Below, piece after piece: positions 1 through 6,836 of a stretch of 64,000 bases of DNA. How positions within the stretch are numbered: the stretch's first letter is position 1; every line of letters starts with the position of its first letter. A program made the position numbers and the translations under genes. Under the pieces are notes generated by a model that saw only the letters and a program-made list of their open reading frames with translations, was not told where the DNA came from and searched no databases. Source of the stretch: Empedobacter sp036647415 (GTDB lineage: Bacteria > Bacteroidota > Bacteroidia > Flavobacteriales > Weeksellaceae); contig NZ_JAVXKG010000018.1 of the NCBI RefSeq assembly GCF_036647415.1, forward strand, positions 1-64,000. Direction: 5' to 3'.

Positions 1-60
1 CTCTTCTTTCATAATGATACTTTTTTCTGTATCATTATTTCAGGACGAGACATATTGTTG
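1..60 (-). other. Left-edge hairpin with possible start of a truncated gene
   Basis: On the minus strand a 9-bp perfect stem (bases 12-20 with 29-37) ends exactly at an ATG at base 12, followed by codons reading M-K-E-E before the window ends. If this is a gene, its start codon lies at the foot of a hairpin. Only four codons are visible, so it may equally be noncoding sequence. It would be the next gene after the M50 protease, beyond that gene's terminator. Confidence 0.2.
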
Positions 61-87
61 AATAAAAAAAGCTCAACTAATGAGCTT
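61..87 (-). terminator. Intrinsic terminator of the peptide/M50 operon
   Basis: AAGCTCA (69-75) pairs with TGAGCTT (81-87). Read on the minus strand it is followed by a run of seven T. The stem overlaps the stop codon of the M50 protease gene, so the operon that starts near 5173 probably ends here. Confidence 0.8.
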
Positions 88-1240
88 CTTGTATATTTTT
101 TTTAGTAGGAAGAATTCGTTTTATGAGATTAAAGACAATTAGATAAAAAACAATTGAAATAAAAAGTAATTCAATATTCTCATTAATGTAGCTATATGCT
201 TGTGATGGATGTGTGAATATAGTTTTTACTAAATTTATTGGTCCTGTAAGTAGGTTGGTTTTGTATGTGAGAAGAATTCTAACAATTATGAAAATCATGA
301 AGATTTGATTGAATAATCCATAAAGTAATTCTAATCCTTCGTTTTTGTTATTGAGTTTTAGTTTGAAAGGGTTTTTGAGAAAATTAATGACTATTTTGTT
401 GCTATTTGATAATAGGTTTGGTGAATCTGTTAAATCTGATAATATCCAATAGCCATCTGTGCGTATAAATGGGATTAATTGATATAAAATAATCACTGTA
501 CTTGCTCCTATAATGTCTTGTATTTCGTGTATATCTGTTATTAGATAGACTATATAAAGAAATAGAATAATGAATAGTTGTACATATACGCCAGCTAAAT
601 TTGTTATGAGGCGTTCTTCTTTTTTTGCTGCCCAAATGGGTGTAATGTTTGAATAAAATACTGGAAATAGAAAATAAATTCCGACACCAATTTCACCATT
701 TTTTTTTGTGAAACGGTTGCATGCTGCAATATGTCCAAATTCGTGAATAAATGCACTAATAATATAAATTATAAATAAATACATTATATACTTTGTATCT
801 AAATGAAAATGGTGTAATGTCCAGATATTATAAATAGCAAGTGTAAAAAGTAATGAAAAACCGATCCAAAAGAAAGTGGGCTGAAATAATGGTTGTATTA
901 TTTTTGACCATTTTTCTGCTTTTTTGGGTGAAAGAATAGTTGTTTCGAAAAGTATAAATGATTTTTCTTTTTTCTTATTCTGTTCTTTTTCTTCGTCTAA
1001 TTCTAATGTTTTTAGATTTTTGCTGACAATTGTATTAAAATCTGCTTCAGAAACATAATCAAATTCTTTGATAAAATCTTGATAAGCTAATGTTGAATTA
1101 GCATTATTGCGTTGTAGAATTTCTAGTAATAATTTGATTTCGTTACTTACAATAAAGTATTTTTCGGAATGTTCTAAAATCCAATTGTTATCGTTTTTCT
1201 TTTTGAAAATAAAATCTTTATCTGAAAGTGTATTAAGCAT
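77..1240 (-). CDS. Membrane M50 (site-2-protease-like) zinc peptidase, peptide-maturation type
   Basis: A 387-residue polytopic membrane protein. The zinc-metalloprotease motif HEFGH is at residues 166-170 inside a membrane helix; NLAGVYVQ (214-221) and RTDGYW (260-265) match the later M50 motifs, with D262 as likely third zinc ligand. Residues 1-85 are soluble and have the helix pattern of a PqqD-like RiPP recognition element (inference only). Several further hydrophobic segments follow. M50 proteins of this build occur in bacteriocin and RiPP clusters such as the YydH type. The start overlaps the preceding stop by 8 bases, so the two genes are translationally coupled. Its likely job is processing or export of the peptide encoded at 5018-5173, or signalling at the membrane. 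Confidence 0.75.
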   Translation of the reverse strand: MLNTLSDKDFIFKKKNDNNWILEHSEKYFIVSNEIKLLLEILQRNNANSTLAYQDFIKEFDYVSEADFNTIVSKNLKTLELDEEKEQNKKKEKSFILFETTILSPKKAEKWSKIIQPLFQPTFFWIGFSLLFTLAIYNIWTLHHFHLDTKYIMYLFIIYIISAFIHEFGHIAACNRFTKKNGEIGVGIYFLFPVFYSNITPIWAAKKEERLITNLAGVYVQLFIILFLYIVYLITDIHEIQDIIGASTVIILYQLIPFIRTDGYWILSDLTDSPNLLSNSNKIVINFLKNPFKLKLNNKNEGLELLYGLFNQIFMIFIIVRILLTYKTNLLTGPINLVKTIFTHPSQAYSYINENIELLFISIVFYLIVFNLIKRILPTKKNIQEAH

Positions 1241-2033
1241 GGCGAATCTCGTCTATTTGTAATTTCCAATCTATAATCTGTTCGTTAATTACATTTATCC
1301 AATTTACGATCTTATTTAACTCATATTTTTTAGCAATTTCCTTGGCTAGAGAAAACTGTTCTATCATATAAGAAAACTGCGGATTAGCTAATTCTTCTAA
1401 AGCAAAAAAAGCTTTATGTGTATAGCTTTGATTATCTGGATAATAATCGTCATCTGCTTTTAGTAATTGAATTGTATTAGAAATAATATATGTAAACTGC
1501 TTGTCTTTTAAATCTTCGCTAATATCTGTCATATCATCATACATTTGTATTGCACGAAAAATATAAGATAACATTTCTTTTATTTCTTCTTTCGGATAAT
1601 TTTTTTGTAATAACTGTATACCATCTACTATAAAAAATACAGGAATGTGCTTATCTACAGCTATTTCCTGAAACTCATCTTTAGATAATACATAACTATC
1701 AAAATTCCATAATTTTTCTTTGATTAAAGCATCAAAATAAATTTTGCTATATTTTGCTTTACTTTCAAAAATTGATGAATCTTCACCAAATAAATTGATA
1801 AGGGTTTTTATACATTTTTCATGATGTTCTGTTAGATTAACTAACGGATTATCATCTAAAAGTTGTTTATCTATAGGAATCTCATTATCAATTAATTTAT
1901 CAAGATAAATAATGTATGTATAATATGTTTTGGCAATAAGATCTAATTGTGATTTTTTATCAGAGTTAATATTTATATTTTCAGTTAAAAATTCGACAAT
2001 ATCTTGAAAAAATAATTGATTTATTTGGCTCAT
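1233..2033 (-). CDS. Class I isoprenoid-synthase-like all-helical protein
   Basis: A soluble 266-residue protein predicted nearly all helical. YLDKLIDNE (43-51) and YDDMTDISED (165-174) are placed like the two aspartate-rich, magnesium-diphosphate-binding motifs of squalene/phytoene-synthase-type class I isoprenoid enzymes; the second resembles their D-x3-D-x2-ED pattern. Length is close to that family. It sits between three secreted proteins and the M50 peptidase, overlapping the latter by 8 bases. It could be a prenyltransferase acting on the peptide or a terpenoid enzyme of the same pathway, but the substrate is unknown. Overall similarity to characterised enzymes looks low, so the assignment rests on the motifs. 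Confidence 0.55.
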   Translation of the reverse strand: MSQINQLFFQDIVEFLTENININSDKKSQLDLIAKTYYTYIIYLDKLIDNEIPIDKQLLDDNPLVNLTEHHEKCIKTLINLFGEDSSIFESKAKYSKIYFDALIKEKLWNFDSYVLSKDEFQEIAVDKHIPVFFIVDGIQLLQKNYPKEEIKEMLSYIFRAIQMYDDMTDISEDLKDKQFTYIISNTIQLLKADDDYYPDNQSYTHKAFFALEELANPQFSYMIEQFSLAKEIAKKYELNKIVNWINVINEQIIDWKLQIDEIRHA

Positions 2034-2042
2034 TTTTTCAGT

Positions 2043-2990
2043 TTATGGCTTAGGAATTTTATTAAGACTTACAATTAAACTTTGCTGTGTAGAAAAACTT
2101 GAATGATTACTACAGCCTGATCCTTGATCTCCGAAAGTAATACTGACATTAGTATTACCTGTATATAAATATTTATAAGCTATATAGTATTTATAAGTTC
2201 CTGCAGCTAAATTTTCATCATAAAAAAGTGTATTAAAACTTTCAAATGGGCAGGTACCACCTGTGTATACAGAAAAAATCTTTGTTCCAACTAATTTAGG
2301 TGTACTAGCAACATCTGTTCGTTCTTTAAATAAAGCCACAGCATAAGTAAATCCAGTAGGGGGAAAACCATTATTTATAGATGAGAATGTAATTGTACCA
2401 GTCGCATTAGCTGATATCTTATTATCAATTTTGCTAGGATCTGGAATTACAATACCAGTTACTTCATAATTTGGTATTTTTTGCCATCTATATCCTGATG
2501 TAGTAGTTGACCCTAAATCACTATCTTTTGCAAAACCTCCATCATTCGTATTTGTTGTAGGAAAAAAAATATTATCAGCAGCACCAGGTATATTATTAGC
2601 ACTTGTTAGGTTTATAGAGTTACCACCATTTGTAGTAGAATTGAATGTTGTTGCGGAATATGTTTGTATAGTAGGTACATAGTTATCTACTGTACTTGTA
2701 TTAAGTAATGACGACCATTTACCATCAATAAAGACATAATATCCTAATGTAAAACTAGTATTTGTGTTGTAAACTATCGTTCCTTCTGGTGGCCAGTCTG
2801 CTGTATTTGATGGTGCTAAAGCGATTAATGAAACTTTAGGTAATAAAATACCAGCTTTTTTCGAATTTACATCAAAAATAGCTTTTGGAGTAAGCGAACT
2901 ACTTGTAAGATATGTAGTATCATCTGAGATGACTACTTGTGCACTCAAAAAAGAAGTTGTAAAAAGTAAAAAATATAGTGCTTTTTTCAT
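2043..2990 (-). CDS. Secreted fibre-like protein, third of three tandem paralogues
   Basis: A 315-residue exported protein with signal peptide MKKALYFLLFTTSFLSAQ. I chose the ATG at 2990 because it gives a clean signal peptide and starts 4 bases after the upstream stop; an in-frame ATG at 3014 would add eight residues and overlap that gene. The first ~100 mature residues carry the motif order GILLPKVSL, PEGTIVYNT and GYYVFIDGKWSSL, common at the start of flavobacterial surface proteins. The rest is Thr/Asn/Ser-rich and probably beta-rich. Two cysteines, in GGTC and GSGC, align in position with cysteines of the two upstream paralogues. Exact function unknown. Confidence 0.7.
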   Translation of the reverse strand: MKKALYFLLFTTSFLSAQVVISDDTTYLTSSSLTPKAIFDVNSKKAGILLPKVSLIALAPSNTADWPPEGTIVYNTNTSFTLGYYVFIDGKWSSLLNTSTVDNYVPTIQTYSATTFNSTTNGGNSINLTSANNIPGAADNIFFPTTNTNDGGFAKDSDLGSTTTSGYRWQKIPNYEVTGIVIPDPSKIDNKISANATGTITFSSINNGFPPTGFTYAVALFKERTDVASTPKLVGTKIFSVYTGGTCPFESFNTLFYDENLAAGTYKYYIAYKYLYTGNTNVSITFGDQGSGCSNHSSFSTQQSLIVSLNKIPKP

Positions 2991-2994
2991 GATT

Positions 2995-3939
2995 TTAAAA
3001 ATTTGGGTTCTCAAAAGTATTTATAACCAATTCAGTAACCATTGTAGAAGAAGGTAAAAAGTTTTGTTTACGCGTTGCTAAAGTTGTCGATTGACAATTA
3101 GCAGTATTTCGACTAGCAACAGAAGTAGCGTATGTGATATTATTTGTTCCATCTATTTCTCTAAATTCCATTGCAACCTTCACTTCACTTATTCCTGTAG
3201 GTAAGTTTTTTACAGAACTTAATACATCAAATTGAAAATTCATACAATCCGTATACATATTTGCTGATATAATTTTATGCCCTTTTAGTTTAAAATCAGT
3301 ATCACCAGGACTTTTTATAAATAAAGCTAAACCAAGAAAACCTTTTAATCCATTTTGTTTATTTGAGCCAGTTGGTGCTTGAATTGTACCAGAAGCTTTA
3401 AATATATTGTTGTTAATACTATTTTTAATTTCGATGGTTTTTATAGTCCCATTTGCAAAATTTAAATCTGTCCAATAATTAGCAGGTCTTGCAGAATATA
3501 ACTCATTAATAACATGTTGTCCATTATTATTTGGAGTTCCAACAGCATTTCCATTATTATAGGTTACTGCTACACCTGAGGTATTAAATTTCACAATTTT
3601 AGCAAGGTTGCTTAGTTTAGAATTTACAATACTCATATCAGCTATGTTAGTCCAAGAGTCTGTATCCCAGAAGTATAAACCTTTATTTGTATTGGAATTA
3701 TCTGAGTTGAAAATTAACAAAGAATTTCTAAGATTATTTGCATTAGAGTCTCCTAGATAATCAGTTGTTTTAGATGTTAATTTATAGTTTGGTACAGAAA
3801 ATCCTTTAATATCAGTTCTACTATTACTTGATATATTAACAATTGTATTTGTACTATTATCAGCAGGAATACCTGTATTAACTTGAGCATTTGATTGAAA
3901 AGTAATTAATGCGAAAGTAATTATAAATATTTTTTTCAT
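2995..3939 (-). CDS. Secreted fibre-like protein, second of three tandem paralogues
   Basis: A 314-residue exported protein with signal peptide MKKIFIITFALITFQSNAQ. It shares the layout of its neighbours: a conserved ~100-residue start (GFSVPNYKL, NSLLIFNSD, GLYFWDTDSWTNI), then an Asn/Thr-rich middle, then two cysteines (TDC and ANC) near the C-terminus. There is no T9SS sorting domain, lipobox or membrane anchor. Spacing to neighbours is 4-6 bases, so all three are co-transcribed behind the small peptide gene. Possible roles are an outer-surface partner, a receptor or a scaffold for the peptide; none is shown by the sequence. Confidence 0.7.
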   Translation of the reverse strand: MKKIFIITFALITFQSNAQVNTGIPADNSTNTIVNISSNSRTDIKGFSVPNYKLTSKTTDYLGDSNANNLRNSLLIFNSDNSNTNKGLYFWDTDSWTNIADMSIVNSKLSNLAKIVKFNTSGVAVTYNNGNAVGTPNNNGQHVINELYSARPANYWTDLNFANGTIKTIEIKNSINNNIFKASGTIQAPTGSNKQNGLKGFLGLALFIKSPGDTDFKLKGHKIISANMYTDCMNFQFDVLSSVKNLPTGISEVKVAMEFREIDGTNNITYATSVASRNTANCQSTTLATRKQNFLPSSTMVTELVINTFENPNF

Positions 3940-3945
3940 AATGGC

Positions 3946-4947
3946 TTAATTTTTAGGTGTTATCTCTGATACTAAAATATTTAAGTTTGTACTCATCGTT
4001 AATGCATTTGTATTATTACAATTTCCATTTAATTCACCTTGAGTACCAGAATTAGAGCTTTTTCCCCCAACTGTTAAGTACGTGAAATTGTTTGAATTGT
4101 TGGCTTTTCGAGTATAATAATCAGTACGAGTTGATGCAGTAATTTTAGTAATAAAATTACGTCTTCCCATTATAAAAACCTTTGCAGTATAATCCCCAAC
4201 TTGGTCAAGTTTTATAACTGAGGTTACGGTGTATGGAGTTACCAAACAGCTAAGTAGTGCTCCATTTGCAAATGTACCAACAGTATATAATTGATAAGTA
4301 GAATCACTAGCACCTTTCTTTTTAATAAAAATACCAATATTAAATCCTAATGTATATGCTTGTATATCATTTCCACCTGCAATATAATTATTGCTACCAG
4401 TTTGTGCATTACCATTTACAGTTACCGAAACAGTATTATTAGTTTGTAAAACTTGAAAATCTAAATCGGTACCTTGTATAGGATTCCATTTTGCATTTGG
4501 TAAGTTTGTATAACTTTTATAAGTTAAAGTGGGGATTGGTTCTGAAGTTATATCAGAGCCATTGCCAAAAAATTGACTTACTACGGTAGGAGTATTACCA
4601 TCTGTTGTAGATGAGTATAAACGAGTGATGTCTAAACGATTTTGTATATTTTTAAGATCTAATACATAATTCCATTGGTTATTTTGCCAAAAATAATATC
4701 CAGAACCTAAACCTTCAGTACCACCTTCGCAAAAAATCAACAATCCATCTGGTATAGTTTCAGAGGGAAGGTTTAAGAATGTCTTATCAGTTAAATTTTT
4801 AACGATAGGAATTCTAGGTATTAATACACCTTGATTTGTAGTTCCCGTTTCAAATGCAGAATTTACATTAACATTTGTTTTATTAACCCCAATTTGGGCA
4901 AAAGTTAAAGATGATATTATATATAAAAGAAGAAATTTTATTTTCAT
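3946..4947 (-). CDS. Secreted fibre-like protein, first of three tandem paralogues
   Basis: A 333-residue exported protein with signal peptide MKIKFLLLYIISSLTFAQ. The conserved N-terminal block reads GVLIPRIPIV, DGLLIFCEGG and GYYFWQNNQWNYV. The C-terminal part holds LSC and GNC, matching the cysteine pair of the two downstream paralogues, plus one extra cysteine in the first block. It is the first gene after the small peptide gene, from which a strong hairpin (4979-5010) separates it. The paralogues are clearly related in plan but diverged in sequence, suggesting old duplications rather than recent copying. Function not recognised. Confidence 0.7.
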   Translation of the reverse strand: MKIKFLLLYIISSLTFAQIGVNKTNVNVNSAFETGTTNQGVLIPRIPIVKNLTDKTFLNLPSETIPDGLLIFCEGGTEGLGSGYYFWQNNQWNYVLDLKNIQNRLDITRLYSSTTDGNTPTVVSQFFGNGSDITSEPIPTLTYKSYTNLPNAKWNPIQGTDLDFQVLQTNNTVSVTVNGNAQTGSNNYIAGGNDIQAYTLGFNIGIFIKKKGASDSTYQLYTVGTFANGALLSCLVTPYTVTSVIKLDQVGDYTAKVFIMGRRNFITKITASTRTDYYTRKANNSNNFTYLTVGGKSSNSGTQGELNGNCNNTNALTMSTNLNILVSEITPKN

Positions 4948-4978
4948 GTTAGGTATAATTTAGTTAAATTAATTAAGA

Positions 4979-5010
4979 ATACGATTAGCCATAAAAATGG
5001 CTAATCGTAT
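4979..5010 (-). other. Perfect 14-bp intercistronic hairpin after the peptide gene
   Basis: ATACGATTAGCCAT (4979-4992) is followed by an AAAA loop and its exact complement (4997-5010). On the transcribed strand no T-run follows immediately; the next bases are TCTTAATTAATTT. It is therefore more likely a transcript-stabilising or partial-termination element between the peptide gene and the genes behind it than a full terminator. Such an element would let the peptide mRNA accumulate above the rest. Confidence 0.7.
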
Positions 5011-5017
5011 AAAACTA

Positions 5018-5173
5018 TTAATCCTCTCCTCCTGGATTTGGTGGTGTTGTTCCACCATCATCACAAACTACTGGTTTGTGGCCTCCACAGAATAAATGTA
5101 ATACACAATAGAAGATAAACTCTTTTCTGTCTTCTAATTTTTCTACTTGAAAATCATTAATTGACTTTTTCAT
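5018..5173 (-). CDS. 51-residue double-glycine peptide, putative RiPP precursor
   Basis: The ORF encodes 51 residues. The first part, MKKSINDFQVEKLEDRKEF, is charged and amphipathic like a leader. It is followed by FIFYCVLHLFCGG, where G30-G31 gives a double-glycine cleavage site, and a 20-residue tail HKPVVCDDGGTTPPNPGGED with C37; the other cysteines are C23 and C29. The layout resembles the GG-type natural-product precursors of Bacteroidota (LNxLxxxELExRExxxIxGG-like leaders), a match I make from memory. It is first in an operon with secreted proteins, an isoprenoid-synthase-like protein and an M50 protease. No C39 peptidase-transporter or radical SAM enzyme lies in the window. The alternative is a short structural or signalling peptide. 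Confidence 0.65.
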   Translation of the reverse strand: MKKSINDFQVEKLEDRKEFIFYCVLHLFCGGHKPVVCDDGGTTPPNPGGED

Positions 5174-5554
5174 AATAAATTTGGTTTTAAGGGTTAAATA
5201 AAAATATATTAAACTTTTGAAGAATGAATAGTATATTCAATCTTCGTATAAAAATTTCTAAAAAAAATAGTAAAATAAAATTTATAAATTGCTCAAAATT
5301 ATGAAATTGAGCATTTATGCTTTATGTAGTGTATGTAGTTTCATAGGTAGTAGTTGTATAGTTTTGGTATTTCAAATATATAAATTTTTTTATTGATAAA
5401 TGTTAAATTTTAATTTGGTTAAGTCATTGTTTTTTAGAGTTTAATCCGATACAAATGGTATTAAGTATTTAATTTTTATTTTGTTTTTCTTAAAAATGAA
5501 AAAACTAGCTTTATACGATCAATTTTTTATACTTTCGTTTGATAATATTCTCCT
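5174..5554. promoter_or_regulatory. Divergent control region between the peptide operon and the ECF sigma gene
   Basis: This 381-base gap holds no convincing gene. An inverted repeat TGCTCAA (5290-5296) / TTGAGCA (5307-5313) encloses a perfect minus-strand -7 box, TAATTTTG (5294-5301 complement), so it may be promoter plus operator for the peptide operon. On the plus strand TATACTTTCG just before the sigma gene is a near match to a -7 box. No clear -33 element was found for either. Both promoters are inference from short motifs. Confidence 0.4.
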
Positions 5555-6091
5555 TTGGATTTAGAAATTTTAAAACATATTAGTTCACATCAAAACGAAG
5601 AGGCTTTTAAGTTACTTGTTTCGTATTATCACCAAAAAATTTATTGGCAAGTGCGTCGCATGGTTTTTATACATGAAGATGCAGATGATGTAACACAGAA
5701 TGTTTTCATTAAGATTTATCAAAATTTAGATACGTTTAAAAATGAAGCGAAACTTTCTACTTGGATTTTTAGAATTACGTATAATGAAACAATCAATTTT
5801 ATTCATAAAAATGCAAAAGAAAGAAATGTATCATTTGAGGACTATTCGAATTCGATCGCAAATGAATTAAGTGCAGATGATTATTATAATGGTGATGAGA
5901 TAGATTTGAAATTACAAAAAGCAATTGCAAATTTACCAGAAAAACAGCGTATTGTTTTTATGATGAAATATTATGATGAGTTGAAGTATGAACAGATTTC
6001 GGAAATTTTAGGAACTTCGGTTGGTGGTTTGAAAGCGTCTTATCATCATGCGGTTACAAAAATTAAAGAATTTTTAGAAGTAGAGGATTAA
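5555..6091 (+). CDS. ECF-type RNA polymerase sigma factor (sigma-70 family)
   Basis: A 178-residue sigma factor with only regions 2 and 4. Region 2 contains EDADDVTQNVFIKIYQ and LSTWIFRITYNE; region 4 contains LPEKQRIVFMMKYYDEL and the helix-turn-helix EQISEILGTSVGGLKASYHH. The start is a TTG codon; no better ATG exists upstream in frame. The following gene, 34 bases on, is a one-helix membrane protein likely to be its anti-sigma factor. It is divergent from the peptide operon at 77-5173, so control of that operon by this sigma factor is possible but unproven. Confidence 0.88.
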   Translation: MDLEILKHISSHQNEEAFKLLVSYYHQKIYWQVRRMVFIHEDADDVTQNVFIKIYQNLDTFKNEAKLSTWIFRITYNETINFIHKNAKERNVSFEDYSNSIANELSADDYYNGDEIDLKLQKAIANLPEKQRIVFMMKYYDELKYEQISEILGTSVGGLKASYHHAVTKIKEFLEVED

Positions 6092-6125
6092 ACCTTTCTT
6101 AATTTTAATTGTCTTATTATATGAT

Positions 6126-6536
6126 ATGAAAGAAAATGAATTTAAAAACGCTTTTAAAGTTCCAGAAGAGTATTTCTCGAACTTGAAAGACGAAATTTAT
6201 CTCAAAAAAGTAAAAGATCAAGAAAATTTTAAAGTTCCAACCAATTATTTTGAAACATTGGAACAATCTATTTTAAAGCAAACTGTGCAAGCTAAACCAG
6301 CAAAAGTGTTTCAGTTGAATTATTGGTTGGTTGCAGCGTGTGTTATTTTATTAGTTGTAATTTCTATTCCTTTAATTTTAAATAATCAAGAAAAACAAAC
6401 GACTCAGATTGTAGATACAGAAGTAAAAAACGAAGTTTACGAAAAAATATATGATACTTATATTGTAACAGATCAAAATAAAAAATCGCCTAATGTAACA
6501 TTAGACGATTCGGATTTTGTATTGTATAATTATTAA
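6126..6536 (+). CDS. Probable anti-sigma factor, single-pass membrane protein
   Basis: A 136-residue protein: cytoplasmic N-terminal ~65 residues, one membrane helix (about 68-88, YWLVAACVILLVVISIPLIL), and a short outer tail. The cytoplasmic part contains a tandem repeat, FKVPEEYFSNLKDEI (residues ~9-23) and FKVPTNYFETLEQSI (~36-50). This short motif recurs in flavobacterial proteins encoded right after ECF sigma genes. It lacks the zinc-binding HxxxCxxC motif of ZAS anti-sigma factors. The stop codon overlaps that of the convergent clpS by 3-4 bases, and the clpS terminator lies within its last codons. Confidence 0.6.
   Translation: MKENEFKNAFKVPEEYFSNLKDEIYLKKVKDQENFKVPTNYFETLEQSILKQTVQAKPAKVFQLNYWLVAACVILLVVISIPLILNNQEKQTTQIVDTEVKNEVYEKIYDTYIVTDQNKKSPNVTLDDSDFVLYNY
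6478..6508 (-). terminator. clpS terminator lying inside the anti-sigma coding sequence
   Basis: TCGCCTAATG (6486-6495), TAA loop, CATTAGACGA (6499-6508). On the minus-strand RNA it forms a 10-bp stem with one G-U pair, followed by a T-rich tract (complement of 6478-6485). It lies just past the clpS stop but within codons of the opposite gene. Confidence 0.75.
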
Positions 6537-6829
6537 ATAATTTCGGCACTTAAGCCTCGGTTCAATAACTCTGTGCATCGAGGTTTTAAATCTTCTAATT
6601 CACCAGTCAAAACTTCACATTTTCCTTTGTAGTGAATTAAAATAGAACATTGTTCTGCTTGTTCAGGCGTGTGATCGCAAACATCTATCAACGACTCTAT
6701 TACCCAATCAAAGGTATTTACATCATCATTATATACAATAATTTGATATTTATGCGATTCTTGCTCTAATACATCAACAGCAGAATCTTTTTCTGTTTCC
6801 CATATTGGCTGTGTTGCGTATCTTATCAT
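6533..6829 (-). CDS. clpS: ATP-dependent Clp protease adaptor ClpS
   Basis: A 98-residue adaptor from the ATG at 6829, chosen because it gives the family's usual length and lies 8 bases after the prmA stop; a longer in-frame reading would overlap prmA. ClpS delivers N-degron substrates to ClpA/ClpC. The core YQIIVYNDDVNTFDWVIESL matches the N-degron pocket segment (YNDDxxT, where many homologues have YTTMEFV). The C-terminal part includes HYKGKCEVLTGELEDLKPRC, where the usual histidine-rich helix (HxxG) is recognisable as IHYKG. It forms an operon with prmA. Confidence 0.92.
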   Translation of the reverse strand: MIRYATQPIWETEKDSAVDVLEQESHKYQIIVYNDDVNTFDWVIESLIDVCDHTPEQAEQCSILIHYKGKCEVLTGELEDLKPRCTELLNRGLSAEII

Positions 6830-6836
6830 ACGTATA

